NCBI RefSeq assembly: GCF_029392095.1
Contig: NZ_CP113930.1
Location: forward strand, 1,178,001-1,242,000
Direction of reading: 5' to 3'
From: Lactobacillus sp. ESL0700
GTDB taxonomy: Bacteria > Bacillota > Bacilli > Lactobacillales > Lactobacillaceae
Length of the DNA: 64,000 nt
Made by a program: the position numbers and the translations under genes. The notes under the pieces were generated by a model. It was given only the letters and a program-made list of their open reading frames with translations, ran no database searches and was not told the DNA's origin. Below are positions 19,504 to 26,677 of this stretch, in pieces. Within the stretch, counting starts at the first letter, position 1; each line of letters opens with the position of its first letter.

Positions 19504-19532
19504 AAAAAAGGCGGGGAACAATCCCCGTCTTT
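19504..19532 (-). terminator. Terminator between yneF and the ABC exporter genes
   Basis: Minus strand arms CGGGGA and TCCCCG with a TTGT loop and a T-run. It lies only about 30 bases before the exporter start, where I see no clear promoter, so it could act as an attenuator. Confidence 0.78.
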
Positions 19533-19549
19533 GCTAGTCAATCTCAAGA

Positions 19550-19768
19550 TTAATTATTTTGATGCTTCATCATGTTCATCACTTGGTTAACCTTCTTGGC
19601 AGATGGTTTTTGTCCCATTTGTGACATCATCGCAACAATCATATCTTCACTGATTGGTGGATTTTCCTTAAAATACTTTTTCATATATGATCTTGCACCG
19701 TAAAAGCCACCAACAAGGCCGACTAACAATGCAACAATGATTAAAACAATTGCTAATGCCAAATTCAT
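19550..19768 (-). CDS. yneF: YneF family small membrane protein (UPF0154)
   Basis: A 72-residue protein with one N-terminal membrane helix (about 4-26, rich in Leu, Val, Ala and Gly), then a basic stretch [17 protein letters not shown] and a C-terminal part ending in Met/Lys/Gln. This matches the YneF/UPF0154 family, whose function is unknown. GAGG lies before the ATG. It sits downstream of the DUF896 gene and close to lexA, as in Bacillus where yneF and ynzC are near lexA. A terminator follows. Confidence 0.9.
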   Translation of the reverse strand: MNLALAIVLIIVALLVGLVGGFYGARSYMKKYFKENPPISEDMIVAMMSQMGQKPSAKKVNQVMNMMKHQNN

Positions 19769-19838
19769 AAAAATTAACTCCTCAAAATATCCAATAGTTA
19801 TATCTTACCTAAACTTGCCTAAAATTTAAAGGTTAAAA

Positions 19839-20087
19839 TTAATCTTTTCTTAAACCTTTGCGCCTTTGTGCTTGTTTTGCCTTTTCAGACGTGATTTCTT
19901 TACCATTTTTATCAATGATTACCATATCTTCAATATTTTGTTTAAAACTAGCGCGGAAGTTTTTCAAAAATTCTTGATGTAATTTTTTACGTTCTTCTTC
20001 CTCTTCTTTAGTTAAATTGCCAGCCTTTTTTTTACGATATAATTCATTAATGCGATCGATTGATTTCTTTTCTTCATCTTTAGTCAT
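19839..20087 (-). CDS. DUF896 / YnzC family small cytosolic protein
   Basis: An 82-residue, highly charged helical protein. It begins MTKDEEKKSIDRINELYRK, with the KKKAGNLTKEEEEERKKLHQ helix pair and the family-typical EFLKNFRASFKQNIEDM segment. This is the UPF0291/DUF896 family, of which B. subtilis YnzC is the known member. No biochemical function is established. It diverges from lexA, and the shared 142-base region carries a LexA-like site. In Bacillus the family lies in the same lexA neighbourhood, so SOS regulation is possible but not shown. Confidence 0.88.
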   Translation of the reverse strand: MTKDEEKKSIDRINELYRKKKAGNLTKEEEEERKKLHQEFLKNFRASFKQNIEDMVIIDKNGKEITSEKAKQAQRRKGLRKD

Positions 20088-20149
20088 TTTTACACCTCTA
20101 TTAAAAAAGTCTACCCTATTTATCCCAAGAAAAAAAGTTTAAGTTCTTA

Positions 20150-20161
20150 GAACATTTGTTT
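20150..20161 (+). promoter_or_regulatory. LexA operator (SOS box) of lexA
   Basis: GAACATTTGTTT fits the Gram-positive SOS box GAACnnnnGTTC with one changed base. It overlaps the -35 of the lexA promoter and resembles the three sites at 63219-63275. Confidence 0.75.
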
Positions 20162-20188
20162 GTATTTAGCAAAACTTTTTGGTAAACT
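20160..20188 (+). promoter_or_regulatory. Sigma-A promoter of lexA
   Basis: TTGTAT (20160-20165), 17 bases, TAAACT (20183-20188). The -35 overlaps the SOS box by two bases, which suits autorepression. Confidence 0.6.
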
Positions 20189-20229
20189 TACCTTATAGAA
20201 ATTTTATCTTATAGTAATGGGGAGCAATT

Positions 20230-20853
20230 ATGCCTGTTAATCATGATTCCAAACAATTAGAAATATTACGCTATATTTATGAAACCGTGGCAGACCGTGG
20301 TTTTCCCCCTACTGTGCGTGAAATCTGTGCCGCAGTTAATTTATCTTCGACCTCAACAGTTCACGGGCACCTATCTCGTTTAGAGCGCAAAGGTTTACTA
20401 ATTAAAGACGCCACTAAGCCGCGAGCTTTGGAAATTACAACAGAAGGCAAACGGGCATTAGGAATTAAGCCGAGCGAAATCCCAGTTGTCGGTGTTGTTA
20501 CTGCTGGGCAACCAATTTTAGCCGTTGAAGATATTGAAGACTACTTCCCCCTTCCACCAGACTTAGCTAATGACGCTGGTGACCTATTTATGTTAAAAGT
20601 GCACGGCGAAAGCATGATTAATGCTGGTATCTTAAACGGTGACAACGTTATCGTACGTAAGCAAAGTTCCGCAATTAATGGTGAAATTGTTGTCGCAATG
20701 ACCGAAGAAAACGAGGCAACAGTCAAGCGCTTTTATAAAGAAAAGACCCATTACCGCTTGCAACCAGAAAATGACACAATGGCACCGATTATTCTTGACC
20801 GCGTGCAAATCTTAGGTAAGGTAGTTGGCCTTTACCGCAATAATATTAATTAA
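20230..20853 (+). CDS. lexA: LexA repressor, SOS regulator
   Basis: Represses DNA-damage genes and inactivates itself when stimulated by RecA. The 207 residues have an N-terminal winged helix (1-65, with [20 protein letters not shown]) and a C-terminal S24 peptidase-like domain. The self-cleavage bond Ala92-Gly93 is seen in VVTAGQP. The catalytic Ser128 lies in HGESMI and Lys166 in TVKRF. GGGGAG precedes the ATG. The gene has its own promoter with an overlapping SOS box, and ends at a bidirectional terminator shared with the DNA glycosylase gene. Confidence 0.98.
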   Translation: MPVNHDSKQLEILRYIYETVADRGFPPTVREICAAVNLSSTSTVHGHLSRLERKGLLIKDATKPRALEITTEGKRALGIKPSEIPVVGVVTAGQPILAVEDIEDYFPLPPDLANDAGDLFMLKVHGESMINAGILNGDNVIVRKQSSAINGEIVVAMTEENEATVKRFYKEKTHYRLQPENDTMAPIILDRVQILGKVVGLYRNNIN

Positions 20854-20857
20854 CCTC

Positions 20858-20889
20858 AAAAAGACTAGGATTTTCATTCTAGTCTTTTT
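20858..20889. terminator. Bidirectional terminator between lexA and the DNA glycosylase gene
   Basis: Arms AAAAAGACTAG and CTAGTCTTTTT, perfect, with a ten-base loop. The last codons of the glycosylase gene overlap the right arm. Confidence 0.88.
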
Positions 20890-21529
20890 GATTATCTAAA
20901 TATGGCTTCAGTGCGAGCCAATCCTCTTTAATAGTTTCCGTCAATTTCCGATTATAAAAAACCGCTGCCGGATGATATTCCATTATCACCGTATATTTTT
21001 CCGTTGACCACTCATAGCCATCTTCAGCAGCATTCAACTGCAAAATTGGCGTTTGCGCAATTACTTGCCCGTGTTCTTGCGAAATGCTGTGGCCAGGGCC
21101 AAGTAAGCGTTCGATTGCGGTGCCGCCAACAGTAACGATAATTTTAGGCTGAACATGCGCAATTTCATAATCAAAAAATGGTGCATGAGCCAAAACTTCC
21201 TTCTTAGTTGGCTTGCGATTTGGCTGCTTAATGACCTCTTTATTTTCTTTCTTACTGAAAACCGTTTTAGTAGCATATGGCCGACTACGAACGACGCTAG
21301 TGATATAAACATCGTCGCGCGTTAAACCAATTAATGCCAAAGACTTCATTAATTCCTTACCCGAACTACCATGAAACGGAACGTGCGAGACAATTTCATC
21401 ACGTCCTGGAGCTTCGCCAACAATCATTAAGGCCGGATTTTCTGGTCCTGCACCCTCATTTAATCCTTCTAATTTCATTCCCTGTGCTCTTTTTTGCACT
21501 TTTGTAATTAACCATTCTGGATATTTCAT
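20879..21529 (-). CDS. Uracil-DNA glycosylase superfamily protein, family 4-like, lacking Fe-S cysteines
   Basis: About 216 residues. The family 4 active-site motif reads GEAPGRDEI (38-46) and the second motif HPAAVFYNRKL lies near 190, so the fold and uracil pocket resemble family 4 enzymes that remove uracil from DNA. Those enzymes usually hold a 4Fe-4S cluster on four cysteines; this protein has no cysteine at all. Activity is therefore likely but not certain. I prefer ATG 21529 over the adjacent GTG 21532; no good ribosome binding site is visible for either. It converges on lexA. Upstream is a region with a clear palindrome and repeated GTGAAA. Confidence 0.82.
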   Translation of the reverse strand: MKYPEWLITKVQKRAQGMKLEGLNEGAGPENPALMIVGEAPGRDEIVSHVPFHGSSGKELMKSLALIGLTRDDVYITSVVRSRPYATKTVFSKKENKEVIKQPNRKPTKKEVLAHAPFFDYEIAHVQPKIIVTVGGTAIERLLGPGHSISQEHGQVIAQTPILQLNAAEDGYEWSTEKYTVIMEYHPAAVFYNRKLTETIKEDWLALKPYLDNQKD

Positions 21530-21628
21530 CACGTATTATCGCTTTCATTTCAAGACATTTGAGACTTTCCACATTCACTTGCTGTTTAGGCTTCACAAAG
21601 TTTCAGGGTTAAATTATCTATAATCACT

Positions 21629-21666
21629 ATTATATCAGCTTTTGCTTTTGTAGATTGTGAAATCTA
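21629..21666 (-). promoter_or_regulatory. Putative promoter with overlapping palindromic operator, upstream of the DNA glycosylase gene
   Basis: Minus strand TATAAT (21634-21629) is preceded, at the -35 position, by the perfect inverted repeat TAGATTtcacAATCTA (21666-21651). The match to a -35 hexamer is poor (CAATCT), which fits a promoter that is regulated. Confidence 0.5.
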
Positions 21667-21703
21667 TGTAGTTTCACGCTGGTTTCACATTAACATATTT
21701 CAC
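21657..21703. repeat. Cluster of four TTTCAC/GTGAAA hexamers
   Basis: Plus-strand TTTCAC at 21672-21677, 21683-21688 and 21698-21703, and the opposite orientation GTGAAA at 21657-21662 inside the palindrome. The three direct copies are 11 and 15 bases apart. Confidence 0.5.
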
Positions 21704-21713
21704 AAGCGTTATT

Positions 21714-22478
21714 CTAGATTTTTGCCAAAATTTGTGCTGCTAATTGTAAGGCTAACTCGTGGGCATCCCTACCCCAGCCACGATCCTCATGCTTTTCTAA
21801 ATTACTTAAAGAGTCGGCCGTAAACAAGATTTGCGCAAAATCAACGTGGCGAAAGTTTGCGCACGCTGCCATTGCTGCACATTCCATTTCAACGCAGGAA
21901 GCACCCAGCTGTTTAAACTGACTCACCTTGTCTTTTGTTTCGCGGAAAAAGCCATCGGTCGTCCAAGTAATGACTTCTTTAATCTTGTAGTCATTTTCTG
22001 CCATCAATTGTTCTACTCGCGATAAATAATCCGAATGCAAATCAATCATGTTGCTAGGAGCCAGATAATGAAATGATGTGCCCTCATCCCTGATTGCTTT
22101 CACAGGAACTAAAAAATAGTTTTCGGGTAAATCAACCAAGCTTCCAGCTGAGCCAATTGCTAAAACCTGCTTGACACCATAACTAATCAGCCAATCAAGT
22201 AGTTCGACAGCAGCTGAGGCACCGATTTTAGCTTGACAGAAAGTAACTTTTTCATTACCGAAAGCAACTTCATAGATTGGCGTCTCACCGTCAAAGCAAT
22301 CATAATGACCCAGCTTGCGATGCGGATATTGAGACAAAAAATCAGCAATTGCCTCAGAAGTAATAAATGCAAACAACAATTTTTTAGGAAAATGATAATT
22401 CAGCTTATCGCGTTCATGATCGGGATCAAGTACAGCATGTGGATTAGCATCAAATTGCATTAGAAACGGTTCACTCAT
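21714..22478 (-). CDS. Nucleoside phosphorylase (PNP/UDP family, uridine phosphorylase-like)
   Basis: Salvages nucleosides by phosphorolysis to base and ribose-1-phosphate. About 254 residues of the PNP_UDP_1 fold. Characteristic segments are KIGASAAVELLDWLISYGVK, AIGSAGSLVDLP and the nucleoside-binding CVEMECAAMAACA. The base specificity (uridine versus purine) cannot be settled; the long N-terminus and the VEMECAA region resemble uridine phosphorylase-like members. I chose the ATG at 22478 (MSEPF), with GGAGG eight bases upstream; the frame continues five codons to a TTG that would overlap it. No terminator is visible after its stop. Confidence 0.88.
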   Translation of the reverse strand: MSEPFLMQFDANPHAVLDPDHERDKLNYHFPKKLLFAFITSEAIADFLSQYPHRKLGHYDCFDGETPIYEVAFGNEKVTFCQAKIGASAAVELLDWLISYGVKQVLAIGSAGSLVDLPENYFLVPVKAIRDEGTSFHYLAPSNMIDLHSDYLSRVEQLMAENDYKIKEVITWTTDGFFRETKDKVSQFKQLGASCVEMECAAMAACANFRHVDFAQILFTADSLSNLEKHEDRGWGRDAHELALQLAAQILAKI

Positions 22479-22528
22479 ATTATCATCCTCCAATTATCGC
22501 AACATATTTTTATAGTACCACAAGAAAT

Positions 22529-22566
22529 AAAAAAAGAACCATCTTCTTTAAAAGATGGTTCTTTTT
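22529..22566 (-). terminator. Intrinsic terminator after rplS
   Basis: Minus strand, perfect arms AAAAAGAACCATCTT and AAGATGGTTCTTTTT around a six-base loop, directly downstream of rplS. Confidence 0.9.
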
Positions 22567-22583
22567 GAATGGTAAAGCGTGAA

Positions 22584-22931
22584 TTAACGACGCTTTTCTG
22601 CGATTCTTGCAGACTTACCATGACGTTCACGTAAGTAGTAAAGCTTAGCACGACGTACACGACCGTGACGTAATACATCAACCTTAGCAACACGTGGGTC
22701 GTTAACTGGGAAAGTACGTTCAACACCAACACCAGAAGCAATCTTACGAACAGTGTAAGTTGCAGCAATGCCAGCACCCTTTCTCTTAATTACGACACCT
22801 TCGAACATCTGGATACGTTCATGAGTACCTTCAACAACGCGAACGTGAACACGAACAGTGTCACCAGCGCGGAAGTCAGGAATATCATCACGTAATTGTT
22901 CTTTAGTCAATTCTTGAATTAATGGATCCAT
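22584..22931 (-). CDS. rplS: 50S ribosomal protein L19
   Basis: Large-subunit protein at the 30S-50S interface. The 115 residues begin [20 protein letters not shown], with the family core [20 protein letters not shown] and the C-terminal [19 protein letters not shown] chose the ATG at 22931, six bases after GAGGAG; an in-frame ATG at 22952 lies before that site and is unlikely. It follows trmD but has its own promoter and a leader of about 85 bases, and a strong terminator behind it. Confidence 0.97.
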   Translation of the reverse strand: MDPLIQELTKEQLRDDIPDFRAGDTVRVHVRVVEGTHERIQMFEGVVIKRKGAGIAATYTVRKIASGVGVERTFPVNDPRVAKVDVLRHGRVRRAKLYYLRERHGKSARIAEKRR

Positions 22932-23015
22932 AGTTTTCTCCTCTTTCGGCATTCATTAACGCTACCTGCGTCAGCGGAACACCCATAACTCTTAGTGCAG
23001 CTAAATGCTTACACC
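22932..23015 (-). promoter_or_regulatory. Leader of rplS, possible L19 autoregulatory element
   Basis: The transcript from the promoter at 23022-23050 would carry about 85 untranslated bases before the ATG. The segment includes a short stem CGCT...AGCG close to the ribosome binding site. Bacillus rplS has a known L19-binding leader; I cannot confirm homology by eye. Confidence 0.35.
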
Positions 23016-23021
23016 TTTAAT

Positions 23022-23050
23022 ATCTTAGCAAATTAGCCACATTAACGCAA
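23022..23050 (-). promoter_or_regulatory. Sigma-A promoter of rplS
   Basis: Minus strand TTGCGT (23050-23045), 17 bases, TAAGAT (23027-23022), located just after the trmD stop. Confidence 0.6.
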
Positions 23051-23052
23051 GC

Positions 23053-23769
23053 TTAATCCTCTTCTTTAAATTCGGCAAGCCAATCTTGTTCTTCTTGACT
23101 CAATTCATAATTTTCCAGCATATCTGGACGAGCTAAATAGGTTGCCCTTAGTGCCTCTTTATGACGCCATTCGGCGATTTTCTGGTGATTACCGGAGGTC
23201 AGGACTTCGGGTACCTTCAAGCCTTCGAAGTTCTCCGGTCGTGTATATTGCGGATATTCTAAAAGCCCATGAGAGAAGCTTTCTTCAACTGGAGAGGCAG
23301 CATTACCCAAAATGCCCGGAAGCAGCCGCACTGTCGCATCAATCATGCTCATCGTTGGCAATTCGCCACCAGTTAACACATAATCACCAATCGAAACAGT
23401 CTCATCAGCCAAATCATAAATTCGTTGGTCAAAGCCCTCATAATGACCACAAATGAAAGTCAAATTTTCCTCATTAGACCAGCGCTGCGCCATCTTCTGA
23501 TTAAAGGTCTGCCCTTGCGGTGCGGTAATAATTACCTTGCCCTTGTTAGTCAGTGAATCTAGCGCCTTTTTAATTGGCATGATTTGCAAGACCATGCCGG
23601 CGCCACCACCATATGGCGTATCGTCGACATGGTGGTGGACGTCACTAGTAAAATCGCGAAAATTAACCAGATTAAGATCCCATTTACCGTCCTCTAAGCC
23701 GCGCCCCAGCATTGAAGTCTGCAAGGGGGTAAACATATCTGGAAAAAGTGTTAGCACGTTAATCTTCAT
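23053..23769 (-). CDS. trmD: tRNA (guanine37-N1)-methyltransferase
   Basis: Methylates G37 next to the anticodon and prevents frameshifting. The 238 residues begin [15 protein letters not shown]. The SPOUT knot region holds [12 protein letters not shown] and [13 protein letters not shown]. It overlaps the end of rimM by 11 bases, so translation is coupled. It precedes rplS in the usual rpsP-rimM-trmD-rplS order. Confidence 0.98.
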   Translation of the reverse strand: MKINVLTLFPDMFTPLQTSMLGRGLEDGKWDLNLVNFRDFTSDVHHHVDDTPYGGGAGMVLQIMPIKKALDSLTNKGKVIITAPQGQTFNQKMAQRWSNEENLTFICGHYEGFDQRIYDLADETVSIGDYVLTGGELPTMSMIDATVRLLPGILGNAASPVEESFSHGLLEYPQYTRPENFEGLKVPEVLTSGNHQKIAEWRHKEALRATYLARPDMLENYELSQEEQDWLAEFKEED

Positions 23770-24274
23770 CGCGCAAGCCCTCCATTAATTCAACATAAAC
23801 TTTTTTGGTAGCAATATCGACCTTTTTAACAACATCATCAATGTAAGGAATTAAGTATTCCTTGCCGGATTCTTCAGTTACTTGCCAAACATCATTGGCC
23901 CCAGGAGACATAATATCCGTAATCTTACCTAAGACCGCCCCAGATTGATTGTCTAAAACCGTGCAACCAAGAATATCACGATAATAATAGACACCATCAG
24001 GCAAGTCATGTTGTGCATCTTCACTCACAACCAAAGTTTTGCCCTTTAATTTTTCAGCCTGATCAATATCCGTGATCTCCGCAAACTGCACAAGCCATGA
24101 TTGCTTAAATGGCCGGCCATTTGTTACCGTTAAAACACGGTCATGATTATCTTTGAGAGTTAATTTACTGCCAGCAGAAAAGCGTTCTTCAGGAAAGTCG
24201 GTTACTAAATTCACCTTTAATTCACCCTTTAGTCCGTGCGTGGTCACAATCTGCGCTACATCATAAAATTGCAT
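23759..24274 (-). CDS. rimM: Ribosome maturation factor RimM
   Basis: Assists assembly of the 30S head, binding S19. About 171 residues: an N-terminal RimM domain ([20 protein letters not shown]) and a C-terminal PRC-barrel with [20 protein letters not shown] chose ATG 24274, with GGAGGG just upstream; the frame opens six codons further but would cover that site. Its start lies 20-odd bases after the rpsP terminator, so expression probably depends on readthrough. Confidence 0.96.
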   Translation of the reverse strand: MQFYDVAQIVTTHGLKGELKVNLVTDFPEERFSAGSKLTLKDNHDRVLTVTNGRPFKQSWLVQFAEITDIDQAEKLKGKTLVVSEDAQHDLPDGVYYYRDILGCTVLDNQSGAVLGKITDIMSPGANDVWQVTEESGKEYLIPYIDDVVKKVDIATKKVYVELMEGLRDED

Positions 24275-24297
24275 TTGCCCTCCTAAATTCAAGTAAG

Positions 24298-24329
24298 AAA
24301 AAAGTTTGAAGCATCTAACTTCAAACTTT
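24298..24329 (-). terminator. Intrinsic terminator between rpsP and rimM
   Basis: Minus strand arms AAAGTTTGAAG and CTTCAAACTTT with a short loop and T-run. No promoter fits between it and rimM, so it may be partial. Confidence 0.82.
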
Positions 24330-24346
24330 CTACCTTTGCAAATAAA

Positions 24347-24619
24347 TTATTTGCTTTGCTTTGATTCGTGCAACTTCTTCATTAAGCCGGCACCTGAAAG
24401 AAGTGATCTAACAGTGTCTGAAGGTTGTGCACCCTTCTTAAGCCATTCAAAAATCTTGTCTTCATCAAGCTTTAATTGCTTTGGTTCTGCAACTGGGTTG
24501 TAGAAACCTACTTCTTCGATGAAACGACCATCGCGTGGCATTCTTGAGTCTGCAACAACGATTCTGTAGAAAGGCTTTCTTTTAGCACCCATCCGGCGCA
24601 TACGAATTTTTACTGACAT
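24347..24619 (-). CDS. rpsP: 30S ribosomal protein S16
   Basis: Small-subunit assembly protein of 90 residues. It begins [20 protein letters not shown], with the family [24 protein letters not shown] precedes the ATG. A promoter lies upstream (24653-24681) and a terminator downstream, so besides the ffh-rpsP order it can be expressed alone, as fits a ribosomal protein needed in excess of SRP. Confidence 0.98.
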   Translation of the reverse strand: MSVKIRMRRMGAKRKPFYRIVVADSRMPRDGRFIEEVGFYNPVAEPKQLKLDEDKIFEWLKKGAQPSDTVRSLLSGAGLMKKLHESKQSK

Positions 24620-24652
24620 AAATTTATATCCTCCTAAAACTTAACGATTATT

Positions 24653-24681
24653 AATATAGCACTTTTTCAAACAGGTGTAAA
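24653..24681 (-). promoter_or_regulatory. Sigma-A promoter of rpsP
   Basis: Minus strand TTTACA (24681-24676), 17 bases, TATATT (24658-24653), in the 83-base gap between ffh and rpsP. Confidence 0.65.
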
Positions 24682-24702
24682 GTGTTTTTACTTAACAGGT
24701 AA

Positions 24703-26130
24703 TTATGAGTGATAACGCTTGATCTTCATGCGCTTTTTCTTGTTCTTCTTGAACTTTTTACCCATCCGGCGCATTGCCATCTTGGCCATTGGCGAATCCA
24801 TCCCTGGCAAATTGCCCATGCCCTTGAAATTACCTTTAGTAATCTTACTCATCATGTCGCGAGCCTGTTTAAATTGCTTAATCATGCGGTTAACTTCAAC
24901 CACTGGGCGTCCAGACCCAGTTGCAATTCTTCTGCGCCGACTAGGATTAAGCAGCTCAGGATCCTCACGTTCTGCAGGCGTCATTGATGACACGATGGCC
25001 TTAACGTGCAAGATTTGCTTTTTATCAATATTGAGATTTTTCAGTTGCGGATTGTTAGCCATTCCCGGAATCATCTTCATGACTTGATCAAGTGGCCCCA
25101 TCTTCTCAACTTGGTCGAGTTGATCAACAAAGTCGTTAAAGTCGAAGGTATTTTCCTTCATCTTTTCGGCAACTTGCTCGGCCTTCTTGGCGTCATAGTC
25201 TTGCTGGGCCTTTTCAATCAAGGTCAGCATGTCACCCATGCCCAAAATCCGCGATGCCATCCGGTCTGGGTGGAACTGCTCAAGGTCAGTTAATTTTTCA
25301 CCTTGACCAGTAAAGATAATTGGCTTACCTGTAACTGCTCTAATGGATAATGCCGCACCACCACGAGTATCACCATCGAGTTTAGTTAAAATAATCCCGG
25401 TAATATCTAAGCGACTGTCAAAGCCCTTGGCAACGTCAGTTGCAGCCTGACCAGTCATTGCGTCAACGACTAACAGAATATTGTCAGGTTCAGCAACCTT
25501 CTTAACCTGCTCGAGCTCTTCCATCAGGGGTTCATCAATTTCCAAACGACCAGCCGTATCGATAATTACGTAGTCATTTTTATTGGTTTCAGCTTGTTTT
25601 AACCCGTTTTGCACGATTTGCGCAACATTTGACTGTTCTCTTTCACTATAAACCGGCACCTTTAATTCAGCACCGATTTGTTCAAGCTGATCAATTGCGG
25701 CTGGACGATAAATATCGCCGGCAATCAACAACGGTCGCGCTTTTTCCTTTTGCATTAAGCGGTTAGCAAGCTTACCAACAGTTGTCGTCTTACCAGTACC
25801 TTGCAGACCGACCATCATGATGATTGTTGGGATATGCTTGGACTTGTTCAGCCCCACAGCACTCTCACCCATCATCTTAGTTAATTCATCATTAACAATT
25901 TTAATAACTTGTTGGCCCGGATTTAAACTTTCCTGGACTTCCTTGCCTAAGGCCTCTTCCTTGATTTTTTTAATAAAATCTTTAACGACCTTAAAGTTAA
26001 CGTCGGCCTCAAGCAATGCTAACCGAATTTCACGGCTGGCATTATTGATATCTTCTTCAGAAATTTTGCCCTTGCCAGTTAAATTCCGCAACGCTTTTTG
26101 AATTCGTTCACTTAAATTTTCAAAAGCCAT
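24703..26130 (-). CDS. ffh: Signal recognition particle protein Ffh (SRP54)
   Basis: GTPase subunit of SRP; binds signal peptides and the SRP RNA. The 475 residues comprise the N domain, a G domain with GLQGTGKTTTVGKLA near 106, DTAGR and TKLDGD, and a methionine-rich M domain from about 300 (many Met, KMIPGMAN, MGNLPGMDSPMAKMAMRRMG). The C-terminus is very basic. It begins 5 bases before the ylxM stop in reading order, so the pair is coupled. Its partner FtsY is encoded at 31191-32489. Confidence 0.98.
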   Translation of the reverse strand: MAFENLSERIQKALRNLTGKGKISEEDINNASREIRLALLEADVNFKVVKDFIKKIKEEALGKEVQESLNPGQQVIKIVNDELTKMMGESAVGLNKSKHIPTIIMMVGLQGTGKTTTVGKLANRLMQKEKARPLLIAGDIYRPAAIDQLEQIGAELKVPVYSEREQSNVAQIVQNGLKQAETNKNDYVIIDTAGRLEIDEPLMEELEQVKKVAEPDNILLVVDAMTGQAATDVAKGFDSRLDITGIILTKLDGDTRGGAALSIRAVTGKPIIFTGQGEKLTDLEQFHPDRMASRILGMGDMLTLIEKAQQDYDAKKAEQVAEKMKENTFDFNDFVDQLDQVEKMGPLDQVMKMIPGMANNPQLKNLNIDKKQILHVKAIVSSMTPAEREDPELLNPSRRRRIATGSGRPVVEVNRMIKQFKQARDMMSKITKGNFKGMGNLPGMDSPMAKMAMRRMGKKFKKNKKKRMKIKRYHS

Positions 26131-26134
26131 TGAG

Positions 26135-26476
26135 TCATTCTCCCCTCATTGTTCCTAATAATTGCTTAATTTTAAGTAATGCTTCTTCATGCTTATCTTG
26201 AGCGACTGCATCAGCAATCACTGTCAATTTTTGTTCTATTTCATTATAGTCTCTCTGCATGTGCAATTTTGCTTCATAATTGGTTAAAAGTTTCCGGCAG
26301 CGCCGCAAATTATCATAAACTGCCTGCCGCGACACGTTGTGATTGGCGGCAATTTCACCCAAAGACAGGTCATTATAATAATAATCCTCAAAATAACTTT
26401 GTTGGCCCTTAGTTAAGAGCTGACCATAATACGCGTATAAATCGCCTAATATTTCATTTTTAACGAGTTCGTCCAT
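26135..26476 (-). CDS. ylxM: YlxM-like helix-turn-helix protein associated with SRP
   Basis: A 113-residue protein of the UPF0122 family. A sigma70 region 4-like helix-turn-helix reads SLGEIAANHNVSRQAVYDNL, followed by a coiled region RRCRKLLTNYEAKLH. In Streptococcus and Bacillus ylxM lies upstream of ffh and the product is reported to affect the SRP pathway. It is immediately upstream of ffh here and separated from ftsY by pepD and the permease genes. Confidence 0.93.
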   Translation of the reverse strand: MDELVKNEILGDLYAYYGQLLTKGQQSYFEDYYYNDLSLGEIAANHNVSRQAVYDNLRRCRKLLTNYEAKLHMQRDYNEIEQKLTVIADAVAQDKHEEALLKIKQLLGTMRGE

Positions 26477-26619
26477 TACTTTTCACCTTAAATTAGTATA
26501 GCAAAAAAGCACCAGTTTGACGATTGCGAACCGCAACTCTTAGCAAATTTTCTTGTTTTAATAGAAAAATCATTTGCAATTAATTACTGGTTTTCTTACG
26601 ATAATTAAACTTGCACAGC

Positions 26620-26648
26620 TTGCCATAGTTGTGTAAGCTTCTTTATAT
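26620..26648 (+). promoter_or_regulatory. Promoter of the first amino-acid permease, with overlapping inverted repeat
   Basis: TTGCCA (26620-26625), 17 bases, TTATAT (26643-26648). Around the -35, CTTGCACA and TGTGTAAG form an inverted repeat with one G-T mismatch (about 26610-26637). Confidence 0.5.
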
Positions 26649-26677
26649 TGACATAAGAATTTCAAGGAGAATAAAAC

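Noticed and set aside
20141..20153. Second LexA-like site AAGTTCTTAGAAC next to the lexA SOS box
   Set aside because: Half-sites are in the reverse order (GTTC...GAAC) with wrong spacing; it shares only GAAC with the real site.
24664..24690. Hairpin CACTTT/AAAGTG between ffh and rpsP
   Set aside because: No T-run follows and it overlaps the rpsP promoter, so it is not a terminator.
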